Assembly: GCA_944388075.1 (NCBI GenBank)
Contig: CALXHI010000011.1
Span: 1 to 39,203, forward strand
Length of the DNA stretch: 39,203 nt
Origin: an uncultured Clostridia bacterium
GTDB lineage: Bacteria > Bacillota > Clostridia > Oscillospirales > Ruminococcaceae
Direction of reading: 5' to 3'
Shown here: positions 7,485 through 15,215 of the stretch, in pieces
Layout: every line of letters starts with the position of its first letter
How positions within the stretch are numbered: position 1 is the first letter of the stretch
Program-made: the position numbers and the translations under genes
Notes under the pieces: model-generated
Database searches by the model: none
Told to the model about the DNA's origin: nothing
What the model saw: the letters and a program-made list of their open reading frames with translations, nothing else

Positions 7485-7656
7485 GGCAACACCGCACAAA
7501 GCTTGTGCGTCAGATGCGCAGTCGATTTTTTCGTCAGATGAAACAAAAAGCGCAGGGAATACTCTGTGTATTCCCGAGCATTTTTGTGAAATATGGCGAA
7601 AAAAGCACAAGCAGATGGCGTGCAAAGCCGTTAGGCGAGCTTTGTGCGGTGTTGCC
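7485..7656. mobile_element. MITE copy 2, 172 bp, TSD AATG
   Basis: Ends GGCAACACCGCACAAAGC and GCTTTGTGCGGTGTTGCC are a perfect 18-bp inverted repeat. AATG at 7481-7484 and 7657-7660 is the 4-bp target duplication. The two halves are complementary over much of their length, meeting at GGGAATAC..GTATTCCC. It has the same length as copy 1. It sits between the tetR promoter and the tetR ribosome binding site, so the transcript must carry a long hairpin. Confidence 0.92.
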
Positions 7657-7682
7657 AATGGAAAGAGAAATCGGAGGATACC

Positions 7683-8225
7683 ATGGCTGTTGATATGAAG
7701 GAAGTCATTGCGCAAGCGGCTCGCACTCTGCTCTTTGAGAAAAAGGTCAAGAGGATTACGGTCAAGGATATTGTCGAGGAATGCAATTTGACCCGTCAGA
7801 CCTTCTACTACCACTTTGCGGATATTCCGGATTTGCTGGAGTGGATCATCAAGCAAAACGGCAACAAGCTCCTAGCGGAATGCCGCAAACACGACAACAT
7901 CGAGGAGCAAGTGCAGTTTTTGCTGACACTCGTCACCCACACTCGACACATCCTCAAACGAGGTATGGAATCCAACTATAGCGAAGAGCTGGCACAGCTG
8001 ATATTTAAAAATACGCAGGAAATTTTTCTGCAAATTGCAACCCAAAACGGTACGCTCGAACACTGTGACCCCTATGAACGAGATTTCATGATCCGATATC
8101 ATACCGCAGCGATTTTGGGTATGCTGCGGCAGTGGTCTGATACCGACACGGAGCACATCGAACAAGTTGCCCATATTATCGCCCGTATGCTGACCAATGC
8201 CGGCATTGAGCCATCCGCTTCATAA
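7683..8225 (+). CDS. TetR family transcriptional regulator
   Basis: This 180-aa protein has a TetR helix-turn-helix at about residues 10-55 (RTLLFEKKVKRITVKDIVEE, CNLTRQTFYYHF), followed by a helical ligand-binding and dimerisation domain. The ATG at 7683 has GGAGG 6 bases upstream. It precedes, in the same direction, an operon of a small helical protein and a heterodimeric ABC exporter. TetR proteins placed this way usually repress the adjacent transporter until a substrate binds. The likely operator is the TGTCAA-N5-TTGACA palindrome upstream of the transporter promoter. The inducer is unknown. The 5' leader carries MITE copy 2, which could affect its translation or RNA stability. Confidence 0.9.
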   Translation: MAVDMKEVIAQAARTLLFEKKVKRITVKDIVEECNLTRQTFYYHFADIPDLLEWIIKQNGNKLLAECRKHDNIEEQVQFLLTLVTHTRHILKRGMESNYSEELAQLIFKNTQEIFLQIATQNGTLEHCDPYERDFMIRYHTAAILGMLRQWSDTDTEHIEQVAHIIARMLTNAGIEPSAS

Positions 8226-8229
8226 TCCT

Positions 8230-8272
8230 ATACCGTACAAAGCTGTCTGCCCTGCTTTGTGCGGTATTTTTT
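8230..8272 (+). terminator. Intrinsic terminator after tetR
   Basis: A 14-bp stem with one G-U pair (8230-8243 with 8254-8267) has a 10-nt loop and is followed by six T. The core CCGTACAAAGC / GCTTTGTGCGG resembles the MITE ends. Confidence 0.88.
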
Positions 8273-8282
8273 CGCCCTATGA

Positions 8283-8317
8283 TTGACAATCTTCGGAAAC
8301 TGTCAAGCTGTTTGACA
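8283..8317. promoter_or_regulatory. Probable TetR operator
   Basis: TGTCAA (8301-8306) and TTGACA (8312-8317) form a perfect 6-bp palindrome with a 5-bp centre. Another TTGACA occurs at 8283-8288 and two further TGTCA occurrences lie at 8331-8341. The palindrome ends 18 bp before the -35 box of the transporter promoter. Operator function is inferred from symmetry and position. Confidence 0.45.
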
Positions 8318-8335
8318 CTTTGCATGTTTTGTCAG

Positions 8336-8364
8336 TTGTCAGCCGGGGCATTCTATCTTATAAT
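8336..8364 (+). promoter_or_regulatory. Promoter of the ABC exporter operon
   Basis: TTGTCA (8336-8341) and TATAAT (8359-8364) have an exact 17-bp spacer. The leader to the ATG at 8393 is only about 22 nt and contains AAAAGGAAG as the ribosome binding site. Confidence 0.85.
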
Positions 8365-8392
8365 AGAATTACACCGAAAAGGAAGTGATTTC

Positions 8393-8833
8393 ATGCCCAA
8401 TGCCACGCTGCAAATCAAACTGCACGAACTGCAGGCCATGATCGAACTGCTCAAGCATTGCATCCAGACCAGTGAGCAAATTGACCATGCTGTACTCCAA
8501 GTCGAACTGTCACAGCTGCGGCAGGACTATGCGGTGCTCGAAGCCAATCTGCACGACAAACTTACGCATTCCAAATCGCAGATGGTCACGCTGCTCTCCG
8601 ATGCCTATGACTCGCTCGTGCCTATCCTCCTGCATACCAAGCAAACCGTACTCCATACCATGCAGTCGGAACAAACACCATCGTGTGAACAGCAGCTACT
8701 GCTGGCAGAATACGAACTGGATTTTGCTATGCTGACAGTACAGTGTGCGATGATTGCAGCGCTGGAGGCGATCGCCACACAGCAGGAAGATGCAGTACAA
8801 CCCCCATCTCAACAGAAAGGAACTATGCTATGA
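8393..8833 (+). CDS. Small helical protein of the ABC exporter operon, function unknown
   Basis: This 146-aa protein is almost all helix and probably coiled coil (MPNATLQIKLHELQAMIELL, HAVLQVELSQLRQDYAVLEA). No signal peptide or membrane span is visible and I recognise no family. The ATG at 8393 follows GGAAG and is the first gene after the operon promoter. Its stop overlaps the next start in an ATGA arrangement (8830-8833), so it is translationally coupled to the first exporter half. A structural, regulatory or assembly role with the exporter is inferred from this coupling alone. Confidence 0.75.
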   Translation: MPNATLQIKLHELQAMIELLKHCIQTSEQIDHAVLQVELSQLRQDYAVLEANLHDKLTHSKSQMVTLLSDAYDSLVPILLHTKQTVLHTMQSEQTPSCEQQLLLAEYELDFAMLTVQCAMIAALEAIATQQEDAVQPPSQQKGTML

Positions 8834-10587
8834 TCAAAATCCTGAAAAACCTCTCCCGAAAAGAATGGATGCTGTTATTTGTGGCAGTGATTTTCATTGT
8901 GCTGCAAGTATGGCTCGACCTGAAATTGCCGGATTATATGTCGGAGATTACCGTTCTCGTTCAAACCGAGGGCAGCGAGCTTTCCGAGGTCATTGCGGTA
9001 GGCGGCAAGATGCTGCTCTGTGCATTCGGCAGTCTGGTTTCGGCGATTGCAGTTTCCGTATTCGCTGCAAAGGTTGCCGCCAATTTCAGTGCAACACTGC
9101 GTGCAAAGCTCTTTGACAAGGTGCAGGCTTTCTCGATGGAGGAAATCGGCCATTTCTCGACCGCAAGCCTGATTACCCGTACCACCAACGATGTACAGCA
9201 GGTACAGATGCTGATTGTCATGGGCTTGCAGGCGATCATCAAAGCCCCGATTATGGCGGTGTGGGCGATCTGCAAAATCTACAACAAAAGCTGGCAATGG
9301 ACAACCGCAACGGCTGTCGCCATCGGCGTGCTGTTGGTATTCTTTATCAGTTGCATATTGTTCGCTCTGCCGAAATTTAAGAAGCTGCAAGACTATACCG
9401 ATGACCTCAACCGTGTGACCAGAGAAAACCTCACCGGCTTGAACGTTGTCCGTGCCTACAATGCCGAGGACTATCAGGAGAAAAAGTTTGCAGATGCGAA
9501 CGAACGCCTGACCCGTGCACAGCTCTTTACCAACCGTACCATGGCGTTCCTGCAGCCGGGTGTGCAGCTGGTCATGAACGGTCTGACGCTTTCGATTTAC
9601 TGGATTGGTGCTGTGCTGATTGATCAGGCACGCTTAACGGATAAAATCACGCTGTTTTCGGATATGGTTGTATTCACGTCCTATGCGATGCAGGTTGTCA
9701 TGGCATTCATGATGCTGGTCATGATCTTCATCATCCTGCCGAGAGCCTCCGTTGCCGCCAAGCGTATCAATGCCGTACTGAATACCGAAATCACAATCCA
9801 AAACGGCAGCCGTACCGAGGGCGACCCCAACCACCGTGGCGAGATCGTCTTTGAAGATGTTTCGTTCCGCTATCCCGATGCTGCCACCAACTGCATCGAG
9901 CATATCTCCTTTTCCGCAAAGCGAGGTCAGACCGTCGCCTTCATCGGTGCGACCGGCTGTGGTAAGAGTACCGTTATCAACCTGATTCCCCGTTTCTACG
10001 ATGTCACCGAGGGCAAGGTTCTGGTCGACGGCGTCAATGTCAAGGACTATGACCAGACCGCATTGCGAGAGAAAATCGGCTATGTTGCACAGAAGGCTGT
10101 TCTGTTCTCCGGCGATATCACCTCGAATGTCGCCTATGCCTCCCATCCCGACCGACTGATTGACGAAAACGGCGTACAGCATGCCGTAGCGGTTGCACAG
10201 GCAAAGGATTTCGTCGAGGCACTGCCCGATGGCTATCACAGTCATGTCGCACAGGGCGGCTCGAATTTCTCCGGCGGACAAAAGCAACGGCTTTCAATTG
10301 CCCGTGCGATTGCCAAGCAGCCCGATATCCTGATTTTCGACGATTCGTTCTCTGCGCTGGACTACAAAACAGACCGCATTTTGCGGCAAACGCTGCGGGA
10401 ACAATGCAAGGATGCAACCAAGCTGATTGTCGCACAGCGCATCGGTACCATTCGAGATGCCGACCTGATCGTCGTCCTCGATGACGGCAAAATCGCAGGT
10501 CAGGGTACACACGAAACCTTGATGCAAACCTGCGAAGTTTATCGTGAAATCGCATATTCCCAGCTTTCAAAGGAGGAATTGGCATAA
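8830..10587 (+). CDS. ABC exporter half-transporter, degenerate-site subunit
   Basis: This 585-aa type IV ABC exporter has a six-helix membrane domain (about residues 1-320) and one ATPase domain (about 340-580). Walker A is GATGCGKST (about 373), the signature FSGGQKQR (about 480) and Walker B DILIFDDSFSALD. Walker B has Asp where the catalytic Glu belongs, and the switch position is Gln (IVAQRIGTI) instead of His. This is the degenerate-site pattern of heterodimeric exporters such as BmrC/BmrD or TM287/288. Its signature is canonical, so it would complete the active site of its partner encoded next. ATGA overlap upstream and a one-base overlap downstream support coupled synthesis of the pair. 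The substrate is unknown. Confidence 0.93.
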   Translation: MIKILKNLSRKEWMLLFVAVIFIVLQVWLDLKLPDYMSEITVLVQTEGSELSEVIAVGGKMLLCAFGSLVSAIAVSVFAAKVAANFSATLRAKLFDKVQAFSMEEIGHFSTASLITRTTNDVQQVQMLIVMGLQAIIKAPIMAVWAICKIYNKSWQWTTATAVAIGVLLVFFISCILFALPKFKKLQDYTDDLNRVTRENLTGLNVVRAYNAEDYQEKKFADANERLTRAQLFTNRTMAFLQPGVQLVMNGLTLSIYWIGAVLIDQARLTDKITLFSDMVVFTSYAMQVVMAFMMLVMIFIILPRASVAAKRINAVLNTEITIQNGSRTEGDPNHRGEIVFEDVSFRYPDAATNCIEHISFSAKRGQTVAFIGATGCGKSTVINLIPRFYDVTEGKVLVDGVNVKDYDQTALREKIGYVAQKAVLFSGDITSNVAYASHPDRLIDENGVQHAVAVAQAKDFVEALPDGYHSHVAQGGSNFSGGQKQRLSIARAIAKQPDILIFDDSFSALDYKTDRILRQTLREQCKDATKLIVAQRIGTIRDADLIVVLDDGKIAGQGTHETLMQTCEVYREIAYSQLSKEELA

Positions 10588-13130
10588 TGGCACAACCAAT
10601 TCATCGCAGCGGTCCGATGCACCCGGGCGGCATGGGGCCACGCGAAAAAGTCACTGCCGGCACATGGAAACAGCTGCTGCAATACGGCAAACGCTATTGG
10701 ATTGTCGTGATCATTGCAATTGTCTGCTCGATGGCAGGCTCTGCGCTAACGCTGGCAGGTCCGAATATTTTGTCCGATGTCACCGATACCGTATCGGAAG
10801 GCTTATCGCCCGATACAGAAATGCTCGAAACCATCACCGAAGCCATCAGCACACAGGTTTCTGAGAACATGGAATTGTTCTCCGAAGCGATGACCGACCA
10901 TATCTCCGGCAACACACAGAGCGTTATGACCGCCATCAGCGAACACATGCAGCAGGTCAATTTGCAGGCGAAAGCTCCCGAAATTCTCGCCGATACGAGT
11001 ATTCCGGAAGCCGACCGTCAACGCTTTCAGCAGACGCTTGCCGATATCGGACAAAACCCGGAGGCAGCACAGGGCATGTTTGCCGCTCTGCCTGACAGCA
11101 TCAAAGAGAAGCTCTATCTGCCCGTCACGGTGAATGGTGCAGAAATTACCGTCACCGATCAGTTTGCAGCACTGACCGTGTTCACCGAGGAAACACCGGA
11201 TTTGACAGCTCTGCCCGAATCCGTGCGCAATGCCATCTATACCGATTTGACGGTCAATGGCAGCACGATTTCCGGTACAGAGCTGCAAGCGGCAATGACC
11301 ACGCTCCAAGCCCTTGACCCGAACACCACCGACACTTCCGCATTCGACCGTTTGCCCGAATCCATCAAGGCGGTACTGTATACAGACCTCACCATCGAGG
11401 GCACAACCATCAGCGGAGCAGATCAGCAAACAATGCTTGCTGCATTCTCCGACATTGATATGGACAGCGAGCAAACTGAAGAAGCCATGAATGCCATGCT
11501 CGAATCCATCGAGAATCTGCCGGCATCGATCTATTCGCTGATCGAACCAGATATGGATTTGAAGAAGATCGTTCATCTTTCCGTGCTGTTAATTGTACTG
11601 TACGGCATTGGTGCGATACTCTCCGCTATGCAGGGTTGGATTATGGCAACCGTGACACAACGAGTTTCCAAACGCCTGCGAGAAGATATCTCCCAAAAAA
11701 TCAACCGTCTGCCCATGGGCTACTACCACCGCAATTCCACCGGCGATATTCTCTCCCGTGTGACAAACGATGTCGATACCATCGGTACCTCTCTCAATAT
11801 GAGCATTGGTACGCTGGTTTCTGCCGTCACGCTGCTAGTCGGTTCGCTGTTTATGATGCTGATCACCAATGTGACCATGACCATCGCCGGCGTTTTGGCA
11901 ACCGCAATCGGCTTTGTATTGATGCTGGTAATCATGGGGCATTCGCAACGATATTTCTCCCGTCAGCAGGCAGCACTCGGTTCACTCAACGGTCATATCG
12001 AGGAAATCTATGCCGGTCACACCGTGGTCAAGGCCTATAACGGCGAAGAGAAGGAAACCCAAACCTTCCGCAAGCGCAATGAAGCCCTCCGTGTCAGTGG
12101 TTTCAAGGCACAGGCTCTCTCCGGTTTGATGATGCCGATCATGACCTTTATCGGCAATTTCGGTTATGTGGTTGTCTGCGTCGTTGGTGCGATGCTCGCC
12201 CTCAAGGGTCACATCACCTTTGGTGTCATCGTGTCGTTCATGATGTATATCCGTTTCTTCACACAACCGCTTTCTCAGATTGCACAGCCCACACAGGCGA
12301 TGCAATCGGCAGGTGCGGCGGCAGGACGGGTTTTTGAATTCCTTGATGCCGAGGAAATGGAAGATGAATCCCACAAAACCGCACAGCTTTCGCATGCCAA
12401 GGGTAATGTCACCTTCTCCCATGTCAAATTCGGCTATGAGCCGGGCAAGACCATCATCAAGGACTTTTCCGCTGCTGTCAAATCAGGGCAAAAAATTGCC
12501 ATTGTTGGTCCGACCGGTGCCGGCAAGACAACGCTTGTCAATCTGCTGATGCGTTTTTATGAGATTGACGGCGGTGAAATTCAAATTGATAATGTCAATA
12601 CTGCGGATATCAAACGGGAAGATGTCCACGCACAGTTCTGTATGGTTTTGCAAGACACATGGCTCTTTGAGGGAACGGTACGGGAAAATCTGATTTACTG
12701 CTCCGAAGATAAGTCCGAAGAGAAAATGCAGGAAGCCTGCCGTGCGGTCGGGCTCGACCACTTCATCCGCACCCTGCCCAAAGGCTATGACACCGTACTC
12801 GATGATCAGGTCAACCTCTCGCAGGGACAAAAGCAGCAGTTGACCATTGCCCGTGCGATGATCGCCGACAAGCCGATTCTCATTCTCGACGAGGCCACGA
12901 GTTCCATTGATACCAAAACCGAACAAAAAATCCAGCGTGCCATGGACGAACTGATGGAGAATCGCACGTCCTTTGTTATTGCACATCGCTTGTCTACGAT
13001 TAAGAATGCCGATCTGATTCTTGTTTTGAAAGACGGCGATGTCATCGAAAGCGGTACCCATGCACAGCTGATGGAACAAAACGGATTCTATGCGGAGCTG
13101 TACAACAGCCAATTTGAGCAAGCATCCTAA
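10587..13130 (+). CDS. ABC exporter half-transporter with large repeat-containing extracellular insertion
   Basis: This 847-aa partner is about 250 residues longer than usual. After helix 1 (about 36-58) an insertion of about 260 residues precedes helix 2 (about 327-349). The insertion contains repeated units starting LPDSIKEKLY (168), LPESVRNAIY (209), LPESIKAVLY (256) and LPASIYSLIE (311). Three of them continue with a (T/D)LTVNG-like strand and an ISG-type turn. By topology the insertion faces outward. The ATPase domain has Walker A GPTGAGKTT, Walker B PILILDEATSSID with catalytic Glu, and switch His (FVIAHRLSTI). Its signature is LSQGQKQQ, the non-canonical one, which fits the degenerate partner. 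The gene starts one base before the end of the previous stop. Confidence 0.92.
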   Translation: MAQPIHRSGPMHPGGMGPREKVTAGTWKQLLQYGKRYWIVVIIAIVCSMAGSALTLAGPNILSDVTDTVSEGLSPDTEMLETITEAISTQVSENMELFSEAMTDHISGNTQSVMTAISEHMQQVNLQAKAPEILADTSIPEADRQRFQQTLADIGQNPEAAQGMFAALPDSIKEKLYLPVTVNGAEITVTDQFAALTVFTEETPDLTALPESVRNAIYTDLTVNGSTISGTELQAAMTTLQALDPNTTDTSAFDRLPESIKAVLYTDLTIEGTTISGADQQTMLAAFSDIDMDSEQTEEAMNAMLESIENLPASIYSLIEPDMDLKKIVHLSVLLIVLYGIGAILSAMQGWIMATVTQRVSKRLREDISQKINRLPMGYYHRNSTGDILSRVTNDVDTIGTSLNMSIGTLVSAVTLLVGSLFMMLITNVTMTIAGVLATAIGFVLMLVIMGHSQRYFSRQQAALGSLNGHIEEIYAGHTVVKAYNGEEKETQTFRKRNEALRVSGFKAQALSGLMMPIMTFIGNFGYVVVCVVGAMLALKGHITFGVIVSFMMYIRFFTQPLSQIAQPTQAMQSAGAAAGRVFEFLDAEEMEDESHKTAQLSHAKGNVTFSHVKFGYEPGKTIIKDFSAAVKSGQKIAIVGPTGAGKTTLVNLLMRFYEIDGGEIQIDNVNTADIKREDVHAQFCMVLQDTWLFEGTVRENLIYCSEDKSEEKMQEACRAVGLDHFIRTLPKGYDTVLDDQVNLSQGQKQQLTIARAMIADKPILILDEATSSIDTKTEQKIQRAMDELMENRTSFVIAHRLSTIKNADLILVLKDGDVIESGTHAQLMEQNGFYAELYNSQFEQAS

Positions 13131-13143
13131 CGGAGGAACACCC

Positions 13144-13749
13144 ATGAAAATACGCTATCTCACCATCGAACGGGAATACGGCAGCGGCGGTACAGCGATC
13201 GCAAAGCGAGTTTCTGCGGAAACCGGTATTCCCTGCTACGGCCGTGAAATTCTCGAGGCCACCGCCAAACGCCACAATACAACCGTCGAGCGGCTCGAAC
13301 AATACGAAGAAACCATTACGGGCAGTGCGCTTTATTCGCTCCATGTGTTCTCGCAAATGCAGAACACCTCGCCCGATATGCTGACGGCAGACGCACATCT
13401 CTTCCTTGCGGAGCAATCCGTTATTCGCAGTCTTGCGGCAAGAGGACCTGCGATTTTCCTCGGGCATTGTGCCGCAGAGGCTTGCAAAGATATGCCGGGG
13501 GTTCTACGGGTATTCATCCGCTGTTCGGATATGACGCAGAAACGCCGCCGCATCATCGAGGAATACCATATCCCCGAATCCAAAGCCGAAACCGTACGCA
13601 AACAGTTTGACCGCAAGCGTGCCAACTATTTCTACGGCAATACCATGCACCGCTGGGATGACTGGAAGCAATATGACCTGATTCTGGACAGCGGCATACT
13701 CGAACGCCATAACTGCGTACAAATCCTCAAGGCGTGCTTTGATGCTTGA
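13144..13749 (+). CDS. Cytidylate kinase-like family protein (1)
   Basis: This 201-aa protein begins with a nucleotide-binding loop of the cytidylate-kinase-like type (TIEREYGSGGTAIAKRVS). Its acceptor region includes IPCYGREILEATAKRH, and a later segment is AIFLGHCAAEACKDMPGVLR with a basic lid (TQKRRRIIEEYHI). Members are predicted to phosphorylate nucleotides or related small molecules; the substrate of this branch is not established. GGAGG lies 7 bases upstream and the gap to the exporter gene is 13 bp, so it is the last gene of that operon. Its stop codon overlaps the -35 box of the next promoter. A paralogue lies at 18763-19380. Confidence 0.88.
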   Translation: MKIRYLTIEREYGSGGTAIAKRVSAETGIPCYGREILEATAKRHNTTVERLEQYEETITGSALYSLHVFSQMQNTSPDMLTADAHLFLAEQSVIRSLAARGPAIFLGHCAAEACKDMPGVLRVFIRCSDMTQKRRRIIEEYHIPESKAETVRKQFDRKRANYFYGNTMHRWDDWKQYDLILDSGILERHNCVQILKACFDA

Positions 13750-13774
13750 CAAATCACCGGCTCTGTGCTATACT
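13746..13774 (+). promoter_or_regulatory. Promoter of pnuC
   Basis: A consensus TTGACA (13746-13751) and TATACT (13769-13774) are 17 bp apart. The -35 box overlaps the stop codon of the preceding gene. Confidence 0.88.
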
Positions 13775-13795
13775 ATCGAATAGTTACAGATGCTT

Positions 13796-13833
13796 GGGCG
13801 TACCTCGTTCAGCGAACGGTGTACGCCCTTTTT
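13796..13833 (+). terminator. Leader terminator or attenuator of pnuC
   Basis: GGGCGTAC (13796-13803) pairs with GTACGCCC (13821-13828), with an inner GTTC-AGC-GAAC hairpin and five T after it. It may simply terminate the upstream operon. However, it lies downstream of the strong pnuC promoter and only 13 bp before the pnuC start, so pnuC transcripts must pass it. Only about 15 nt precede the stem, too few for a separate aptamer. Confidence 0.75.
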
Positions 13834-13846
13834 CTATGGAGGTACT

Positions 13847-14542
13847 ATGCAATCGGACAAACCATCCTATTTTTCTGCCTTTGAGCTTGGTCTGTGGAGC
13901 AGCTCCATGCTCTCGATTTTCATCTCCCACCTGCTGTTTGACCGCTCCAATCTTCTCACGCTGTTGGCATCGCTGATCGGCTGCACCTCATTAACGTTTT
14001 GTTCCAAGGGAAATCCGCTCGGACAGCTGCTGATCATCATATTCAGCGGATTATATGGATATATCTCGTTCACCTGCGCCTATTACGGGGAGATGATCAC
14101 CTATCTGGGCATGACTGCGCCCATGGCGGTGATTTCTTTGATTGCATGGCTGCGCAATCCGTTTCAGGGCAACCGCTCGGAGGTCAAGGTCAACCGCATC
14201 TCCAAACAGGAAATTGCATTTGCCCTCGTTCTGACAGCCATAGTGACGCTGATCTTCTACTTCATTCTCGCTGCCTTTGATACCGCAAACCTCATTCCCG
14301 GTACCATCTCCGTGACAACCAGTTTCTTTGCGGTCTATCTGACCTTTCGCCGCAGTGCGTTCTATGCCCTTGCCTATGCGCTGAATGATTTGGTACTGAT
14401 CGTACTTTGGGTGATGGCAACGGTGAATGACCGCAGCTATCTGTCCGTGGTCATCTGTTTTCTGGTGTTCTTCGTCAATGACCTCTACGGCTTTTTCAAC
14501 TGGAGTCGTATGCAGACCCGGCAAGCCCAATCTGCCGCATAA
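13847..14542 (+). CDS. pnuC: Nicotinamide mononucleotide transporter PnuC-like
   Basis: This 231-aa integral membrane protein has about seven hydrophobic segments, including FELGLWSSSMLSIFISHLLF, LLTLLASLIGCTSLTFC and QLLIIIFSGLYGYISF. The helix-5/6 region YALNDLVLIVLWVMAT and the terminal FFVNDLYGFFNWSRMQ carry the Asn-Asp pairs typical of PnuC. PnuC carries nicotinamide riboside or related NAD precursors by facilitated diffusion, with the substrate trapped by later phosphorylation. The exact vitamin is not decided, since PnuT and PnuX relatives carry thiamine or riboflavin. GGAGG precedes the ATG by 5 bases. It has its own promoter with an attenuator-like hairpin and a strong terminator behind it, so it is a single-gene unit. 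Confidence 0.88.
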   Translation: MQSDKPSYFSAFELGLWSSSMLSIFISHLLFDRSNLLTLLASLIGCTSLTFCSKGNPLGQLLIIIFSGLYGYISFTCAYYGEMITYLGMTAPMAVISLIAWLRNPFQGNRSEVKVNRISKQEIAFALVLTAIVTLIFYFILAAFDTANLIPGTISVTTSFFAVYLTFRRSAFYALAYALNDLVLIVLWVMATVNDRSYLSVVICFLVFFVNDLYGFFNWSRMQTRQAQSAA

Positions 14543-14549
14543 CCCATTG

Positions 14550-14590
14550 AGCTGTACAGAGCATTGGAGAAAACTCTGTACAGCTTTTTT
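14550..14590 (+). terminator. Intrinsic terminator after pnuC
   Basis: A perfect 12-bp stem, AGCTGTACAGAG with CTCTGTACAGCT, has a 12-nt loop and ends in six T. Confidence 0.93.
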
Positions 14591-14657
14591 GCCATTTGCA
14601 TGAGATATTTCCTGCCAAAACCGTACTGAAATGGTGAGGAGGAAAGGAGGTGTCCCT

Positions 14658-15215
14658 ATGGAAGATACAAAAATCATTGCATTGTTTGAAGCACGCTCGG
14701 AACAAGCCATCACCGCTTTGTCCACACAATACGGATCAACCTGTGCAAAAGTCGCACACAATATCTTGGGCAACCCGCAGGATGTCGAGGAATGCCTGAA
14801 CGATGCCTACCTCGCCGTTTGGAATACCATTCCGCCGCAAAAACCGCAGCGGCTGCTGCACTATGTCTGCGCCATTGTCCGCAACTTAGCCTGCAAGCAG
14901 TACCATGCCAAAACCGCACAAAAGCGCAGCACGCAGTATGCCGTTTCTTTGGAAGAACTGGAAGGCTGTCTGCCCTCTGCCAGCAGCATGGAACGCCATT
15001 GGGACTCCGAAGCCATTGCCGAGAGCCTGAATACCTTCCTCTCCGGGCTCGACCGCAATCACCGTATTCTGTTTGTGCGCCGCTATTGGCAGGCAGAGTC
15101 CATCGAAGCTCTGGCTGCCCATTTCGGGACGAGCAAGCACAATATCTCCGTACGGCTCTCCCGTTTGCGCAAACATCTCCAACGCCATTTGGAACAGGAA
15201 GGAGTGTTCTTATGA
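14658..15215 (+). CDS. RNA polymerase sigma-70 family factor (ECF-like)
   Basis: This 185-aa protein has region 2 at about residues 10-80 (ILGNPQDVEECLNDAYLAVW, HYVCAIVRNLACKQY) and region 4 at about 125-180 (NHRILFVRRYWQAESIEALA, HFGTSKHNISVRLSRLRKHL). Regions 1 and 3 are absent, as in ECF factors. AAAGGAGG lies 7 bases before the ATG. The stop overlaps the start of the next gene (ATGA, 15212-15215), and that gene encodes a one-pass membrane protein. This is the usual sigma/anti-sigma arrangement. It probably redirects RNA polymerase in response to an envelope signal; target promoters cannot be predicted here. Confidence 0.92.
   Translation: MEDTKIIALFEARSEQAITALSTQYGSTCAKVAHNILGNPQDVEECLNDAYLAVWNTIPPQKPQRLLHYVCAIVRNLACKQYHAKTAQKRSTQYAVSLEELEGCLPSASSMERHWDSEAIAESLNTFLSGLDRNHRILFVRRYWQAESIEALAAHFGTSKHNISVRLSRLRKHLQRHLEQEGVFL

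Noticed and set aside
8230..8272. The tetR terminator as another MITE copy
   Set aside because: Only the CCGxACAAAG core is shared, the terminal GGCAACA is absent and no target duplication is seen. It may be a derived end, but it is explained as an ordinary terminator.
8281..8392. Longer start for the small helical protein at 8279
   Set aside because: That start would lie upstream of the strong promoter at 8336-8364, so the transcript would not contain it.
14792..15211. Longer start for the sigma factor's membrane partner
   Set aside because: The frame is open upstream through the sigma gene, but the ATG at 15212 has a good RBS and couples by ATGA overlap.
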